Positions 1-11,600 of a stretch of DNA of 64,000 nucleotides are shown piece by piece (within the stretch, counting starts at the first letter, position 1; each line of letters begins with the position of its first letter). The translations under genes and the position numbers were made by a program. A model generated the notes under the pieces. The model did not search any database and was not told where the DNA came from. It saw only the letters and a program-made list of their open reading frames with translations. Source of the DNA: Ophiura sarsii. Taxonomy: Eukaryota; Echinodermata; Ophiuroidea; Amphilepidida; Ophiuridae. The stretch is taken from contig CM069456.1 of assembly GCA_035610835.1 (NCBI GenBank), positions 34,083,359 to 34,147,358 of the forward strand, given 5' to 3'.

Positions 1-450
1 CACTGGGGATTGTTTATGTTTATACTAAAAATAATTTTTAAAAAGTGCCCTCATCCTCCTTTTTTTATTCGTCTGTACAGTGTACGGGAAACTAGTTTTT
101 ATTTTTATTTCGTCAAGTGCGGTATCCTGTAAGTGCAAGAATCCCTTTTTTCTTCAACATCTTGTGTCGCAAATCATGTGTCCCAGGCTCCCAGCCAAGA
201 GTCAAGGACAAACGTGAAACAAGTTGGCACTCGTGTTTTTGCTCAAATAATTGAGTCTCAGGATCCATGGTCAGAATGTCAGGTCAATTCCAAGACAAGA
301 TGATGAGTAAATTCATAGAAAATTAATAAAGATAATTAATTCTGCTCAATCAACGCTGCGCAATGACGTCAGAGAGTTTACTATAGATTGCGGCAGCATT
401 TATACACAGCGGTGCCAGAAGTTATCTTTACTATTATGCACTTATCAATT
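1..450. other. No gene seen
   Basis: AT-rich sequence without a convincing reading frame, RNA gene or repeat partner elsewhere in the window. Confidence 0.5.
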
Positions 451-1240
451 GCATCCCCGGCCCGGGGATAGTGGGGATTAGTCCGGGACGTACAAATTGC
501 CGATGTGATGTCCATGTGTACGGTCCCCGCAGGGCGGGGCACCATTTTGTGTACGTCCTCGCTACAGTCCCGGCCATAGCCGGGACAAAGTGTACAGCGG
601 CGTATAGTCCCAGCCCCCCCCCCCCCCCCCCCCATAGCCGGGACGCAAATTTATTAACCGTACACACTTACTGTATAAATGAATTGCTGTACAAGGATCA
701 CATGTTGTTTACGGTAACGAACATCGCAGCAGGGACGCGACTTTATTAACCGTAAACAACATTTGGCCAAACACTGTATGCATGTACTATCAGTTTCATC
801 ATGTACATGTATACTATACGCTTTATTCCGTCAAGGTATCAAATGTTGTTTATGGTAAATAATATCGAAGCCGGGACAAAGTGTACACTCCGGCTACTGT
901 CCCTGTGTATACATTTTGTGTACCTTATTAGCATACATCCCACTATGTATGTGTACACCCCGGCTATGCCCGGGATATACATTTGTATACCCTAGTTACG
1001 CCCCCGCTACGTTGCCCGGCCATTCCCCGCCTTATTTTTTCAGTGATGTACGTCCCCGCTACATGCCCCGGCTAGCGGGGCACCTTTTGTATGTCCCTGG
1101 TACACGCCCCCGAATAGCCGGGCCCCGGAGCCAGGCAAGGTTTTTTGTACGTTTGCGTACCGCATGGGGCCAGGGATGCCGGTCCCCCGCATGGGGCCAG
1201 GGATGCAATTGATAAGTGCATTAGTGTGCAAAAGGTGCAT
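451..1240. repeat. GC-rich degenerate repeat region with poly-C tract
   Basis: This stretch is much richer in G+C than its surroundings and repeats short phrases such as GGGACAAAGTGTACA (about 578 and 873), CCCCGGCT and GCATGGGGCCAGGGATGC. It contains a 20-base C run (614-633) and a 14-bp hairpin (702-715 with 749-762, arm ATGTTGTTTACGGT). The reading frames across it are low-complexity and overlap on both strands, so I do not call a gene. It may be decayed mobile DNA; the family is not recognised. Confidence 0.45.
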
Positions 1241-1307
1241 GTTTCATGGACTATCAGAGTGAGATCATGCGATGCTCTGCATGTACTGTTCAAAAGATGT
1301 CATGAAC

Positions 1308-1487
1308 ACTATACTCTGTTTGGCTTCCTCTGGACAGCGACGTAACTTAACAGATGCAGCTTTTATGCACGCGTATGTATCTTCCGTATAATACAACAGC
1401 GCTTCGAGAAGGCGCGCGTGTTATTTGCTGCAATTAGTAGAATGCGCAGTTACATCACTGTCTCGTGATGGCCAAATAGATTATGTA
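1308..1487. mobile_element. MITE, family A copy 1
   Basis: Diverged copy of a short terminal-inverted-repeat element also seen at 19773-19967 and 27612-27775. Shared landmarks are the end ACTATACTCTGTTTGGC, the inner segments GTATCTTCCG and GCAATTAGTAGAAT, and the closing GTCTCGTGATGGCCAAA. The right end has decayed relative to the 19.8-kb copy. It has no coding capacity. Confidence 0.7.
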
Positions 1488-1587
1488 GAGTGAGATGCAT
1501 AGATAAAACAATCAACACCATTTTAGGGACCTCCCTAGGGCCTAGGCCTAGTAGGCCTAAAGCAAACCCATTCGTTGGTGCTACTCA

Positions 1588-1640
1588 GACGTTGGTGCAT
1601 ACACACGAGCGTTGAAAGACGGAAGATGCATACGCGTGAG
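1588..1640 (-). mobile_element. Inverted fragment of MITE family A
   Basis: The stretch with ACGAGCGTTGAAAGACGGAA is the reverse complement of the middle of MITE family A (CGCCTTTCAACGCTCGTG in the copy at 19.8 kb). It leads directly into the tandem array that follows, so that array may have arisen inside or beside an element of this family. Confidence 0.5.
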
Positions 1641-1642
1641 TG

Positions 1643-2118
1643 CGCAAATGTTGCGATTTTGGCATACGCAAGCGTCACACATTCAATGACATTGCGCAAA
1701 AGTAATCCAAGCGTATAGGCGTAAATAAGCGCGATTTTGGTAAACGCAAGCGTCACACTTTCAATGACATTGCGCAAAAGTAATCCAAGCGTATAAGCCT
1801 AAAGAAGCGCGATTTTGGCAAACGCAAGCGTCACACAATCAAATGACATTGCGACATTGCGCAAAAGTAATCCAAGCGTATAAGCCTAAAGAAGCGCGAT
1901 TTTGGCAAACGCAAGTGTCACACATTCAATGACATTGCGACATTGCGCAAAAGTAATCCAAGCGTATAGGCGTAAATAAGCGCAATTTTGGCAAACGCAA
2001 GCGTCACACATTCAATGACATTGCGACATTGCGCAAAAGTAATCCAAGCGTATAGGCGTAAATAAGTGCAATTTTGGCATATGCAAGCGTTACACATATA
2101 ATGACACTGCAACATTCT
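1643..2118. repeat. Tandem repeat array, 78-87 bp unit
   Basis: About five and a half head-to-tail copies of a unit containing GCGCAAAAGTAATCCAAGCG, AAGCGCGATTTTGGCAAACG and GCGTCACACATTCAATGACA. Later units carry an extra GCGACATT step that lengthens them from about 78 to 87 bp. Spacers are not unique and the units are imperfect, so this is a minisatellite and not a CRISPR array. Confidence 0.85.
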
Positions 2119-4474
2119 GCGGGATATTGTGCCATGCGAATAAGTTGCACGCAAAGCTCGTTTGAATTCATTGGCTGCTGTAGGCTAAACAGGTTTCGAC
2201 AATTTGGAACTGTCTGAACTATTATAGCCTAGGCCTACGACTATATCATTCCAGAATTAAAGAATGACAAATAAGGCCTACCCTATTAATTTTTTACAAT
2301 TTCATTTTCTTTATCGTGACCCATCTATTTCATGATGCCTAGCTAGCTTATATTTAAAAGCCTACAGCTAGTACACTGCAGTCCTGCATTAATTATAAAG
2401 CCTAGTACACTGCAGTGCATATACAAAGGCTGTTAGTGTTACACTATTTATGAATCAATTACTTTTTTAGGCTAATAGTAGGTACCTAATACTATAGTAT
2501 AGTACGGTTTTGCAGTTTGATTTTATTGTGTCAGTTTGGTGATCAACAAATTCAAAATCAAATCCGAGAAGCAAGAAGACGTGAAAAAAATACGCCAATA
2601 AGACTGCAATCTCAGGATACACAAGGCCTAATACCTCTATACTCAACAATCAACATGATATACAAGGTATCCAACGGGTAATTGTTGAAACTTTCTCACG
2701 AAACTCGGATAATTAGTCACATAGTAGACTATAAAAAATAGTAGTTAGTATGGATTGGTTGGATGTCATGTATTTTATGATTTCGATCCCCGATTTGATC
2801 GTCCCGTTTGTTGTTGTTTTTGTCATGATGAAATTAACTGTTGACTCGCCTGAGAACTGCAAACAATCCATTCAATTTCAAACACAAATCAAACATGAAA
2901 GTTATCTTTTTCGGCTTTATAATAAATGTGTGAACTAATTTCCCACGCCACAATTTCACAACAAATGCTGAAATGCATCACTCGCTGTATCAGCTGTTAT
3001 GTTATGTTATTGTAAATTGTATTGTTGTACTTGTAGCCTATGTAGGCCTACTTCATAACGGGTGACGGAATATAAATTAACCAAAATACCTACCTGAAAT
3101 ATGTCCAAAACTTGAATCAAAGCTTCTTTTAATGCTGATAGCACGATAAGTTAAACCATATTTGAGTATAAACAAAGTCAAGTGTTTAAAAATGTTTGAA
3201 GATTTGACAGTCCCGCGGCCGGTATACAAATGTTCGTGAAACCATCCATGTCGACACGCCTACGGGGCGGTCATCGTATAAATTATCATAATTATCGGTT
3301 CTCTGCACGATATTTTCACGAAATTATAATTTCGTTAATCTGTATTGGTGGTAAAACAGCTTTTATTACTCATGTATTTCCCCAAGAGCCGATAGCTGGA
3401 CGATGCTTACTGTTTGTCAGTCTGTGCGTATACAATACAAAAGTACGCGGATGTTAAAAGTACGCGGATAATCGGTGTGGAGAAACACCACACCAAAGTC
3501 CGGCACGAAAAAAACGGTAATGGAGCCAGTCCCCTCAACAAGGCCAACGCATGCGCACAAAAGATAATGCGGGCCGACGTTGGGGGACTGGTGGAGATAG
3601 TCTAGGGCTGGGGTACCGCGCCATTTTGTTCCGAAGCAATGGTTATGACGTCATATTTTGGTCGATTTTCTGAACCTTTGTATTGGATTTACGTGCAAAA
3701 TATATGCCCTTGACATCATACTTTCCTAGGTGTATAATTCTCAAATGGATGGATTTCTAACCAATTTAATAAAGAAACACGATCCACACACCTCAGAATT
3801 GCAACAAAAGGCTTTAAATAAGTCCACTTTTTGTGCCTTTTAACATAGTGTCTGCCGGGAATGTAGAATTACACAGCGCATTACCCATGACCCCGGTGCA
3901 TGTTCGCTGTGTATAACAGTTCGTAACATGAATAATTCAACACGTTTCAGTCGAGCAATGATTGTAGACCGTATAAATGACGCCATTTCTTGTGTTAAAA
4001 TGTCAATGTTTTTTTTACCGTTCTTTCAAAAATAAGGAGTATAATCACATAACAAACACATTTTGTGCGAGAGAAACACACAAATCTGGCAAAAATGGCA
4101 TACAAATCCGTTCGTTATAAATAAATGGATATGGTTTAATAATAAAATTACATTTATACTCGTCGATCTCTGTGGCGTGCATACGTTGGCCATGTCGTTG
4201 GCAATCGGCAATCACGGTTTCGATTCCCGAATATTCCTTGTATCCTTTTATTTTTCTATTTTTTAAACTTGATGGTGGAATGTAACATCATTGTTATGTC
4301 AACTTTTATAAATTATGAAGGCCGCACATGCGTTTATAGTTTTCTTTTTATTTATTTATCTATCATTTAATCCCATAGTGCATTTCGTTAAACAGTGTAA
4401 ATTATTTTTTCAACGATACGTATCACGTGTTAACCACGATCGTTTTCGCAAAATATCGCAAATAGCGCTGTACA
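2119..4474. other. No gene seen
   Basis: About 2.4 kb of AT-rich sequence. Short open frames are present but have no recognisable domain or splice context. I see no repeat matching elsewhere in the window apart from short TAGGCCTA-type motifs. Confidence 0.45.
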
Positions 4475-4507
4475 CCCCCCCCCCCCCCCCCCCCCACCCC
4501 CACCCCC
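4475..4507. repeat. Poly-C tract
   Basis: A run of 21 cytosines (4475-4495) followed by interrupted C4-C5 blocks. It is one of six (C)n runs of 20-28 bases in this window. Confidence 0.9.
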
Positions 4508-4914
4508 TAAGCAGCAGAGTAATAACCATGATGCCGGTGTAAAATGAGCCATGGTCCCCCTGGAGCCATTGTAGACCGGCCTCCATAGACATACACGGAA
4601 TGAAGCGTGAATCTAGTGTTGCAGTAGAGATGATTGCCCTATACCAACCTATACTTTACTGTACAGGGTAGACTATGGCTACAGGAGGGCCATGGCTTCT
4701 TGTACACCTGGTGTAACCAAATTCCTGTCTGATGTCAGACACTTGATGGCGTTTGCGATGGTTTTTCAAGTCCCATAGTGGTATGAGGTTATCATAATTA
4801 TCTTGTTCCGGGCAAATATGTTATGCAATGTTCTTTAGAAAATCACAGTAAGAGCACATAGACCACCGGTTGAGATAAGAAAAACCCTTCAGAAAAGGAA
4901 TTATATGGCGCACC
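4508..4914. other. No gene seen
   Basis: Unique-looking sequence between the poly-C tract and the Harbinger-type element, with no supportable feature. Confidence 0.4.
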
Positions 4915-4917
4915 TAA

Positions 4918-5777
4918 GGGCGTGTTCACACTATAGCTTTTTCCTCAACCCGGGTCGGACCCGGGTCGAACCCGGATTGATCGATAATTCATTTTCTGTT
5001 CACACTAGAGCGCTATGTATGTCAAACTCTGTTTGTTGCAAGTGTTGGCCTTGGGTTTTTTTGTGTTTTTTTAACTGGATATTTAAGATTTATCTCAAAC
5101 TATTTTTAAGCTAAACAGTTTATGAAATGCGCATGTAGGGATTCTGTACGCCGGTCTGAAACAAAATATCTGGTGCAGAACATAACATGCAATCTATCAA
5201 AGAAAGATTTGGGTTTCAGACTTGTTGTTATGTGTTTCAGTATCTGTGAATTTTTTCTTGAGTCCTTTGATTTTATTTTGACATTGCTCAATGTTGCTCA
5301 ATGTTACGGTGAAAACCCATTGCCTCCATCTGGCGTGATATATTGGCGTAAATATCCTTATTGTGGATCATTGAGTTCAAACTAGTTTGCACGGTCTCAT
5401 CTGACCAGAGTTCCATCCTGGCTTCCGTTTCAATTTGACTCCATTTATTTGCCATTTTGACAAATTTGATAAAGATTTCAACCAGAACCAAAGGCAGACG
5501 AGAGCGTGCGAAGCAAAGCTGAAAACTGACGTAAACAACTACGGTCAGAGGTTAGCAGCCCGGTTAGCAGTCGAACAGCGATTTCTGTTCACACTACAGT
5601 CGACCCGGGTTGAACCCGGGTTGAACCCGGGTTCTACCCTTCACTTTCGCAGGGTTGTAATTTTCGACCCGGGTCGGTTTTTTGAGCCTATTTTTCTGTT
5701 CACACTAGACTTCAACCCGGGTTCGACCCGGGTCTGACCCGGGTCGTGGAGAAACTAGCTATAGTGTGAACACGCCC
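4918..5777. mobile_element. Harbinger-type non-autonomous DNA transposon
   Basis: An 860-bp element with inverted ends beginning GGGCGTGTTCACACTATAGC, flanked by the 3-bp direct repeat TAA (4915-4917 and 5778-5780). A TAA/TWA duplication is the signature of the PIF/Harbinger superfamily. Subterminal regions repeat GTTCACACTA and GACCCGGGT in both orientations. Between them, on the minus strand, lies a broken Myb/SANT-like reading frame, the accessory DNA-binding protein of Harbinger elements, which supports the classification independently. No transposase (DDE) gene is present, so mobility would need an enzyme supplied elsewhere. A second element with TAA duplications but different ends is at 57749-58604. 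Confidence 0.88.
5220..5455 (-). pseudogene. Broken Myb/SANT-like (trihelix) protein of Harbinger element
   Basis: Reading from the ATG at 5455 the frame shows the aromatic and acidic spacing of a Myb/SANT-like DNA-binding domain: an early W, then ARMELWSDE, then NKDIYANISRQMEAMGF, and RNIEQ. In this family the next residues are normally C, Q/R and N-K-I-K. Here a 10-bp tandem duplication (TTGCTCAATG twice at 5284-5303 on the plus strand) shifts the frame and brings a stop at 5288. The expected downstream residues resume in another frame just beyond. In Harbinger elements this protein helps the transposase bind DNA. Assignment rests on residue pattern only. Confidence 0.65.
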
Positions 5778-5913
5778 TAAAACGCAAGTTCACCAAACTT
5801 CACAATCCATTTGGTACATGAATCCAAACGTTATTCTGTATTTGCACATGAATCCGATTCAAAATTCGGAAACATAACAATTCCACAAAAATTCAATATA
5901 AAATGGATAAAAT

Positions 5914-6054
5914 CAGGCTTCATTAATTATCGAACTCATTGTCTTGAATGAAATAATGATATGATTTCAATTTGCCACTGAACCGACTCGAACGTTTTGA
6001 GAGGGCTCTAGCGGCAACCCCAAAAAGTTAATTTTAGATTAGTTTGTTTGAGTG
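5914..6054. repeat. Dispersed repeat H, uninterrupted copy
   Basis: Matches 48264-48387 closely over about 125 bp (for example ATAATGATATGATTTCAAT and TTTTGAGAGGGCTCTAGCGG). It then continues with AGATTAGTTTGTTTGAGTG, which in the other copy appears only at 56312-56330. This copy therefore looks like the unoccupied version of the site that holds the 48388-56311 insertion. Confidence 0.7.
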
Positions 6055-6120
6055 CCTGCGTCTAGAGTCTTGTAAATAAAAGACTTGTAACCACTACAGT
6101 AAAAAAGTGGTGGGTTATTC

Positions 6121-6180
6121 TTTTTCAGTATTAATACCATAGCAAACATATTTTTCAGTATTAATACCATAGCAAACATA
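6121..6180. repeat. Perfect 30-bp tandem duplication
   Basis: Two identical 30-base units, TTTTTCAGTATTAATACCAT plus ten further bases, lie head to tail about 110 bp upstream of the LTR element. Confidence 0.95.
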
Positions 6181-7693
6181 CTTGTACATTGTATAGGCCA
6201 CACATGTAATTATTAAATTGTAAACGCTAAAGTACGTTATTTGCCAATTGTTTTAGTGTTTAATCTGTAAGTGGCTGCTATATTTAACACATTGTAGCGG
6301 GAATCGCTTTTATTATAGGTTTTGGCTGTATTTTGATTATTTAATTATAATAACAGTTGGAATACCCTTAGGACCTATTTTTGTAATGTGCGTAGTAGTG
6401 GTTAGCGCCGATTTACTCATGTTGACCGTATCACGTTGACCGTACCGCTGCGCGGCCGTCACCTGACCTTTATGAGCCAATCAGGAGCGCTAAAATTAGC
6501 GTCGGTTTATGCCCCTCGCCATATTGGATTGGTGATGCTGTATACGCTGTGTTGGGAAAACGGAAGAGCTGAAAAGAAAACTTCAGAATCTTGCGAAAAT
6601 CGGACGAATTGGTAGGCATCCTTGTAGAGTAAGTACAGTAGTTATGTATAGAAACTATTTGGGTCAAAGATTGAGATAGATTTCGAGTTTTGAGTGAAGT
6701 TTGGTACATTTTCCTGATCGAGTTGAAACAGAACATTATAAAATGTTTCGCCATTCACTTTACATGTGACAACGGATGCAGCAGTTTTCCATTTGCTAAT
6801 ATTCATCATGTTGACGTAGCATTTTTGATACCCCAAATTTCTCGTTTTGATTATGTCAGATTACTTCAAAAAGCCGATTGTGAATGATAATATGTTGTAT
6901 AGCGTTATGCGAGACCATAATCTAGCCCTGGTTTGCAAGTTTGGAGAGATTTTGGACAGTTTTTGAATCGCGAGTTTGTTGGAAATTATCAGACTTGTGT
7001 GTGTGTAAACGGTACCGATGCATAGTAATTAGCGTATCGTGTCAATACAAACGCCATCTGTCGGCAGTGTTTGATCTTTCAGAAGCAGGTTTTAATTAAC
7101 GGCGCGATGTGCTTGGATGTTTTATAAAGTGAATTTTGGGCGCGTTGATCATTACAGAGTGTTCCAAAAATATTCGCTGTATCAAATTGCATGAGTATGG
7201 GTGACGACGAGTGAAACAGTTGATGATGACAAAATTAGTTGGCATGTTGAGTCGATTCAATGTGTAATATTTTAGTAGTTTGGTAAATAATGGCGCGATT
7301 GGATTGTTTTGATTGTATACAAAAATGAGACATTCAGATTGTGCTGTGTGTCATCCTTGTAGGCAGAACATTGGTAGCCGAGTGCAGTGGGACGACGTTT
7401 CTTGCAGTAGACACCCAGTCATAGGTAATTACTATAATTATTTTTGATATTGTGTGCTTAGGATAAAAACACTCATACGAAGGCCTCTATTGTTATTGTA
7501 GTTATATTTATAGGATGAAGAACTCAACCCATGCGATGGTTATGCTCGATGGGGGGAGGGTTGAGTTAAAAAGTTGGGTAAGGCAAAAACACTCATCTTA
7601 CATTTTGGGGGGGTCAAGCTGAGTGTAAAGCCTATGTATATCGTATTGTTAGGTCAGTCATAACACCAGGTAAGATGGGATAGTGGTGATCTG

Positions 7694-7888
7694 TGCAGTC
7701 AAGAGAGGTGCAGTCAAGAGAGGTGCAGTCAAGAGAGGTGCAGTCAAGAGAGGTGCAGTCAAGAGAGGTGCAGTCAAGAGAGGTGCAGTCAAGAGAGGTG
7801 CAGTCAAGAGAGGTGCAGTCAAGAGAGGTGCAGTCAAGAGAGGTGCAGTCAAGAGAGGTGCAGTCAAGAGAGGTGCAGTCAAGAGAGG
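7694..7888. repeat. 15-bp minisatellite, 13 units, in 5' LTR
   Basis: Thirteen perfect copies of TGCAGTCAAGAGAGG. The 3' LTR has sixteen. The unit length is a multiple of three without stops, which explains the artificial repeat-peptide reading frames on both strands. Confidence 0.97.
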
Positions 7889-8126
7889 ACAGGCGTACCA
7901 GAGCAGACATGCAATCAACGCTTTCAGATCACCCCTGTCTTACTTAAAAATAGTCGTTAATATTATCTTATGTAATGGTATTATGGTATTTTAACCATTA
8001 AAATTGTGTGTATGGAAATTAACGCGTACTTTTCTCTTCCATAGGGGTTTACCTTGTGTTGCAAGGTCAGGTCAAGACAGGTCAGGTCAGGTTAGACCAG
8101 GTTGTGGTAGAAGTAGGACAGACCGT

Positions 8127-8252
8127 TATAAAGACTTTGACCATTGACCCAATCTTGTATTAAGTGTTGCTAGTTGTAATTGTGTTTGGATGTTATAAAA
8201 TAAAACCCACGTTGTGAGATATATATTGTGTAAGAAGGAGAGCGAAAATAAA
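8127..8252 (+). promoter_or_regulatory. Candidate LTR TATA box and poly(A) signals
   Basis: TATAAA at 8127-8132 is followed by AATAAA at 8199-8204 and 8247-8252, an arrangement compatible with a short R region. A second strong match, TATATAAAAGG at 8349-8359, lies nearer the LTR end, but the poly(A) signals would then fall upstream of the start site. Which one is used cannot be settled by eye. Confidence 0.4.
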
Positions 8253-8395
8253 CTGTGAACTTAAATAATTGTCCGTGTCATTCGTTCGCGTTATAGAGCC
8301 GAAAACGCATGGTTCTGCCCTGCAAACGAACCCGCGTGGCTGATTAACTATATAAAAGGTTTCCAAATTAAACCCTTCCCACGCCCAAAATTTGG

Positions 8396-8405
8396 TGGTG
8401 TCAGA
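8396..8405 (+). other. PBS-like sequence inside the LTR
   Basis: TGGTGTCAGA here is identical to the first ten bases of the real primer-binding site at 8482, 86 bp further on. The same duplicate exists in the 3' LTR. It may be a remnant of an ancestral LTR boundary. Confidence 0.45.
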
Positions 8406-8481
8406 TCTGATCAATTCTGCACACTTGGACATCGCACGCGTGTGTAAATCCTAGTCAGCTCGCTCGCGCTCCCGCGACAAG

Positions 8482-8500
8482 TGGTGTCAGATGTGGGATT
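8482..8500 (+). promoter_or_regulatory. Primer-binding site, tRNA-Leu type
   Basis: TGGTGTCAGATGTGGGATT starts two bases after the 5' LTR. It matches the complement of the 3' end of animal tRNA-Leu (TGGTGTCAGAAGTGGGATT) with one mismatch. It would prime minus-strand DNA synthesis. Confidence 0.85.
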
Positions 8501-8601
8501 TTCATTTTCTTTAACGACGAATTTTTGGCTGTGAGTAATTAAATTTTGACGGACTTTGACGGTAGACTGCTGACGGTGACGGACTCGCTATCGCAACGAT
8601 A

Positions 8602-11600
8602 ATGATTCGGTCAAAGAAGAGGCATCGTGTCTACGGCGGTAGCATGCCGAAGATGAGGTATCGTGTGACCGGCAATAGTACGCCGAGGATGACGGGCGAG
8701 AAGAGGCACCATGTAGCTGGTAGTGATGTGCCGGTGAGGACTGGTGATGTGACGGGACGAGTGGCTGGTAGTGATGTGCCGAGGAGGATGGATGATGTGG
8801 TGGGGCAAGTCCCCGGTGGAGGTATGCAGAGGAGGATGGATGGTGTGATGGGGCAAGTCCCCGGTGGAGGTATGCAGAGGAGGATGGATGGTGTGATGGG
8901 GCAAGTGCCCGGTGGAGGTATGCAGAGGAGGATGGATGGTGTGATGGGGCAAGTGCCCGGTGGTGGTATGCAGAGGAGGATGGATGATGATACGGTAGAG
9001 CAGAGGCACAGAGTGCCCGGTGGTGGTATGCCGAGGAGGATGGCTGATGAGACGGTAGAACAGAGGCACAGGGTGCCCGGTGGTGGTATGCCGAGGAGAA
9101 TGGATGATGAGATGGGACAGATACGCGGTAATAGCATGCCGCCGAGGATGGATGGTGTGACGGAACAGGTGATTGGTGATGGTGTGCCGTCGATGACGGG
9201 TGAGCAGAGGCACCGAGTGGTTGGTGGTAGTTTGCCGCAGATGACGGGGGAGCATACGGGACAGGTGATTGGTGGTAGTTTGCCGCAGAGGACGGGGGAG
9301 CATACGGGACAGGTGATTGGTGATGGTGGGCCGTTGATGAAGGGTGAGCAGAGGCGGCGAGTGGTTGATAGTGGTACTGCAATGAGGCCGGGTGAGGTGA
9401 TTGGTGATAGTAGGCCGGCTATGACGGGTGAGTCGATGGGACATGTGACTGGTGGTAGGCCGGGTATGACGGGTGAGCAAGGAAGCCGAGTGACTGGTGA
9501 TTGTAGGCCGGCTATGACGGGTGAGTCGATGGGACATGTGACTGTTGGCAGATCGGGTATGACGGGTGAACCAGGGAGTCAAGTGATCGGGGATAGTAAG
9601 CCGGTTATGATGGGTGAGTCGTATGGAGAAGTGACTGGTGGTAGGCCGGGGGAACATATACCGGTTGTTGATGATGATAGGCCGTCGATGTCGGTAGGGC
9701 ATGCGGGGTTGCTGAATGGTGATAGACATCCTATGCAGGTTGTGCGGACGGGATGGGAGGATGGCGGTAGTGCACCGCCGATACCTGTAGGGCAGACGGA
9801 GTGGAAGGGTGGTAGTGATGCACCGTTGATGCTGGTAGATCAGACCGGGTGGATGGGTGGTAGTGGTTCGCCACCGAGGTCGGTAGGGCAGACAGGGGAA
9901 GTAGATGGGGAGGGTAAGCCGGTTATAGGGAAGGAGGCAGGGACACGGTGTGGTAGTGGTTGCAGTGATGGTGGTGGTGAAATGTGCAGTGGTGGAGGGG
10001 ATGTTGGTGTAGGTGGAGATCGACACGGAGTGGATAACAGTGATGATGTGGTAGTCGCTAACGGTAGTGGTAGTAATGATAATAGGGGTAGCTTTGAGGA
10101 GGCTGGTAGTGCTGGTGGAAATTCAAGCGGTGACACCGAGTATTGGGGTAATGTGGAGAATAGTAGTGAGGTTGGTGATGACTTGTTGGGCTCAGAAACG
10201 AACGTTAGGTTGACAGACGGTGCAGGTAGTGCTGGCTATGCTGATAGCGAGGGGAGTCACTGTAGTGATGATTCTGGGTTAGGATCACGTGTCACAGACG
10301 ACACCGAGTTGGGGGAGTTGGTGGAGATGAAGCAGCTTAGGGGACAGCTATCAGAGCTGAAAGTGAAGTATGCACGGTTGGAAGAGGTTTTGGAGGAGAT
10401 GAATGATAAACGGTGGTGTGAAATTGACCGGGGGTCTCGTGAAAGGGAATGGCAGGAGATAGACGATGATTTAATGGATAGGGAGGAGGTGTTGGAGGCC
10501 AGAGAAGTTGAGCAGGAAGAGTTGCTGGAGAGGTTTAGGGTAAGGAAAAATGAACAAGCTACCCTGATGGCAGAGAAAGAACGAGTTTTTAAGTTGAGTT
10601 GTGAAGAAAGGTTGAAGGTACTAGAGAAGGAACAGTTGGTTTTGACTGTTAACGGGGAAAGTTTGGTAGAGTTGGAGGAAGATTTGAGGCGTAGAGGGGA
10701 TGAAGTGGTGCGACGGGAAGCTTTAGTAGAGCAACAGCAGAGAGAGGTGGCGATGAGGAAGCAGCTGGATTCGAGGGAGTATGACCGATGGGAGGGTGAT
10801 ATAATAGAGGGGGAGGCTGGATTGATGTGTAGGACATTGGTTGAGGAGTTGCTTCAAAGAGTAGTGGAGACTGAAGGGTTGCGTTCGGTGGCGGAATTTC
10901 AACGAAGGAAAGCAGAACTCGTGGCCGAAGAGGATGCGGTGAGGAAGCTCCAGGTTCGGTTGGCGGCCGAGGAGCAGGAGTGGTGTGAAGTGTTGGGTCG
11001 AAGAGAGTCGAGGGTGAAGGAACGTGAGTTCGATTTGGGGCAGCAGACGCAGTTACTGGTTGGTCGGGAGAGTGAGGCGCAGGTAATGAGAAGATTGGAG
11101 GGTGAGAAGCAGCAGAGTAAACTAAAAGAATTGTCTGATCGGGAGAAAGCAGTGGCAGAAGGGGAGGAGAAGAATGAGGAGGTGTATGAAGAAGTAGTGT
11201 CGAAGAAGCGTAAATATGAGAGGAAACAGGCAGACCTCGATGATAGAGCTCGACTGTTAGGGACGGTAGAGAGTGAGCAGAAGCAAAAGTATGAGAAGTT
11301 GTGTGACGAAGTGAATACGAGACTTGCTTTGGCTTCGGCGCGGGAGGAGAAAGCCATGGAGCTTTTTGGTCAGGTGATGAGGCAAGAGATGAGTCCGCAC
11401 CAGTTTGACGGAGATGGTAATTGGCGGGCGTTTTATAAGCATTTTGAGGTTTGTCGAGAATACAACCAATGGACGGATGGGGACGCTGCGATGTGGTTGT
11501 ATTACAGTTGCCAGGGTAGGGCCCTGAGGGTGTTGGCTGGGAATGAGGTTGACCTTCGAGAGATAGGCTATGAGGGTCTGGTTCGGTTGATGGCAAAGGA

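Larger units (their letters stand above)
6293..8479 (+). repeat. 5' LTR (2187 bp)
   Basis: Begins TGTAGCGGGAATCGC and ends TCCCGCGACA. It is unusually long and contains a 15-bp minisatellite with 13 units. Differences from the 3' LTR: T/C in GTCAAAGA[T/C]TGAG, AA/GC in TTGGT[AA/GC]ATAATGG, A/G in GTAGGAC[A/G]GACC and C/G in TCATT[C/G]GTTCG. Open frames inside are repeat artefacts. Confidence 0.95.

Noticed and set aside
1643..2118. Possible CRISPR-like array
   Set aside because: Units are 78-87 bp with no unique spacers, in an animal genome; it is a minisatellite.
7632..7994. Repeat-peptide frames in the LTRs on both strands
   Set aside because: They are produced by a 15-bp repeat that lacks stops in several frames at once; the same artefact recurs in the 3' LTR.
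7425..8045. Intron inside the LTR (CATAG|GTAATT to TTCTCTTCCATAG)
   Set aside because: The splice-like sites exist, but nothing shows that they are used, and there is no coding frame to join.
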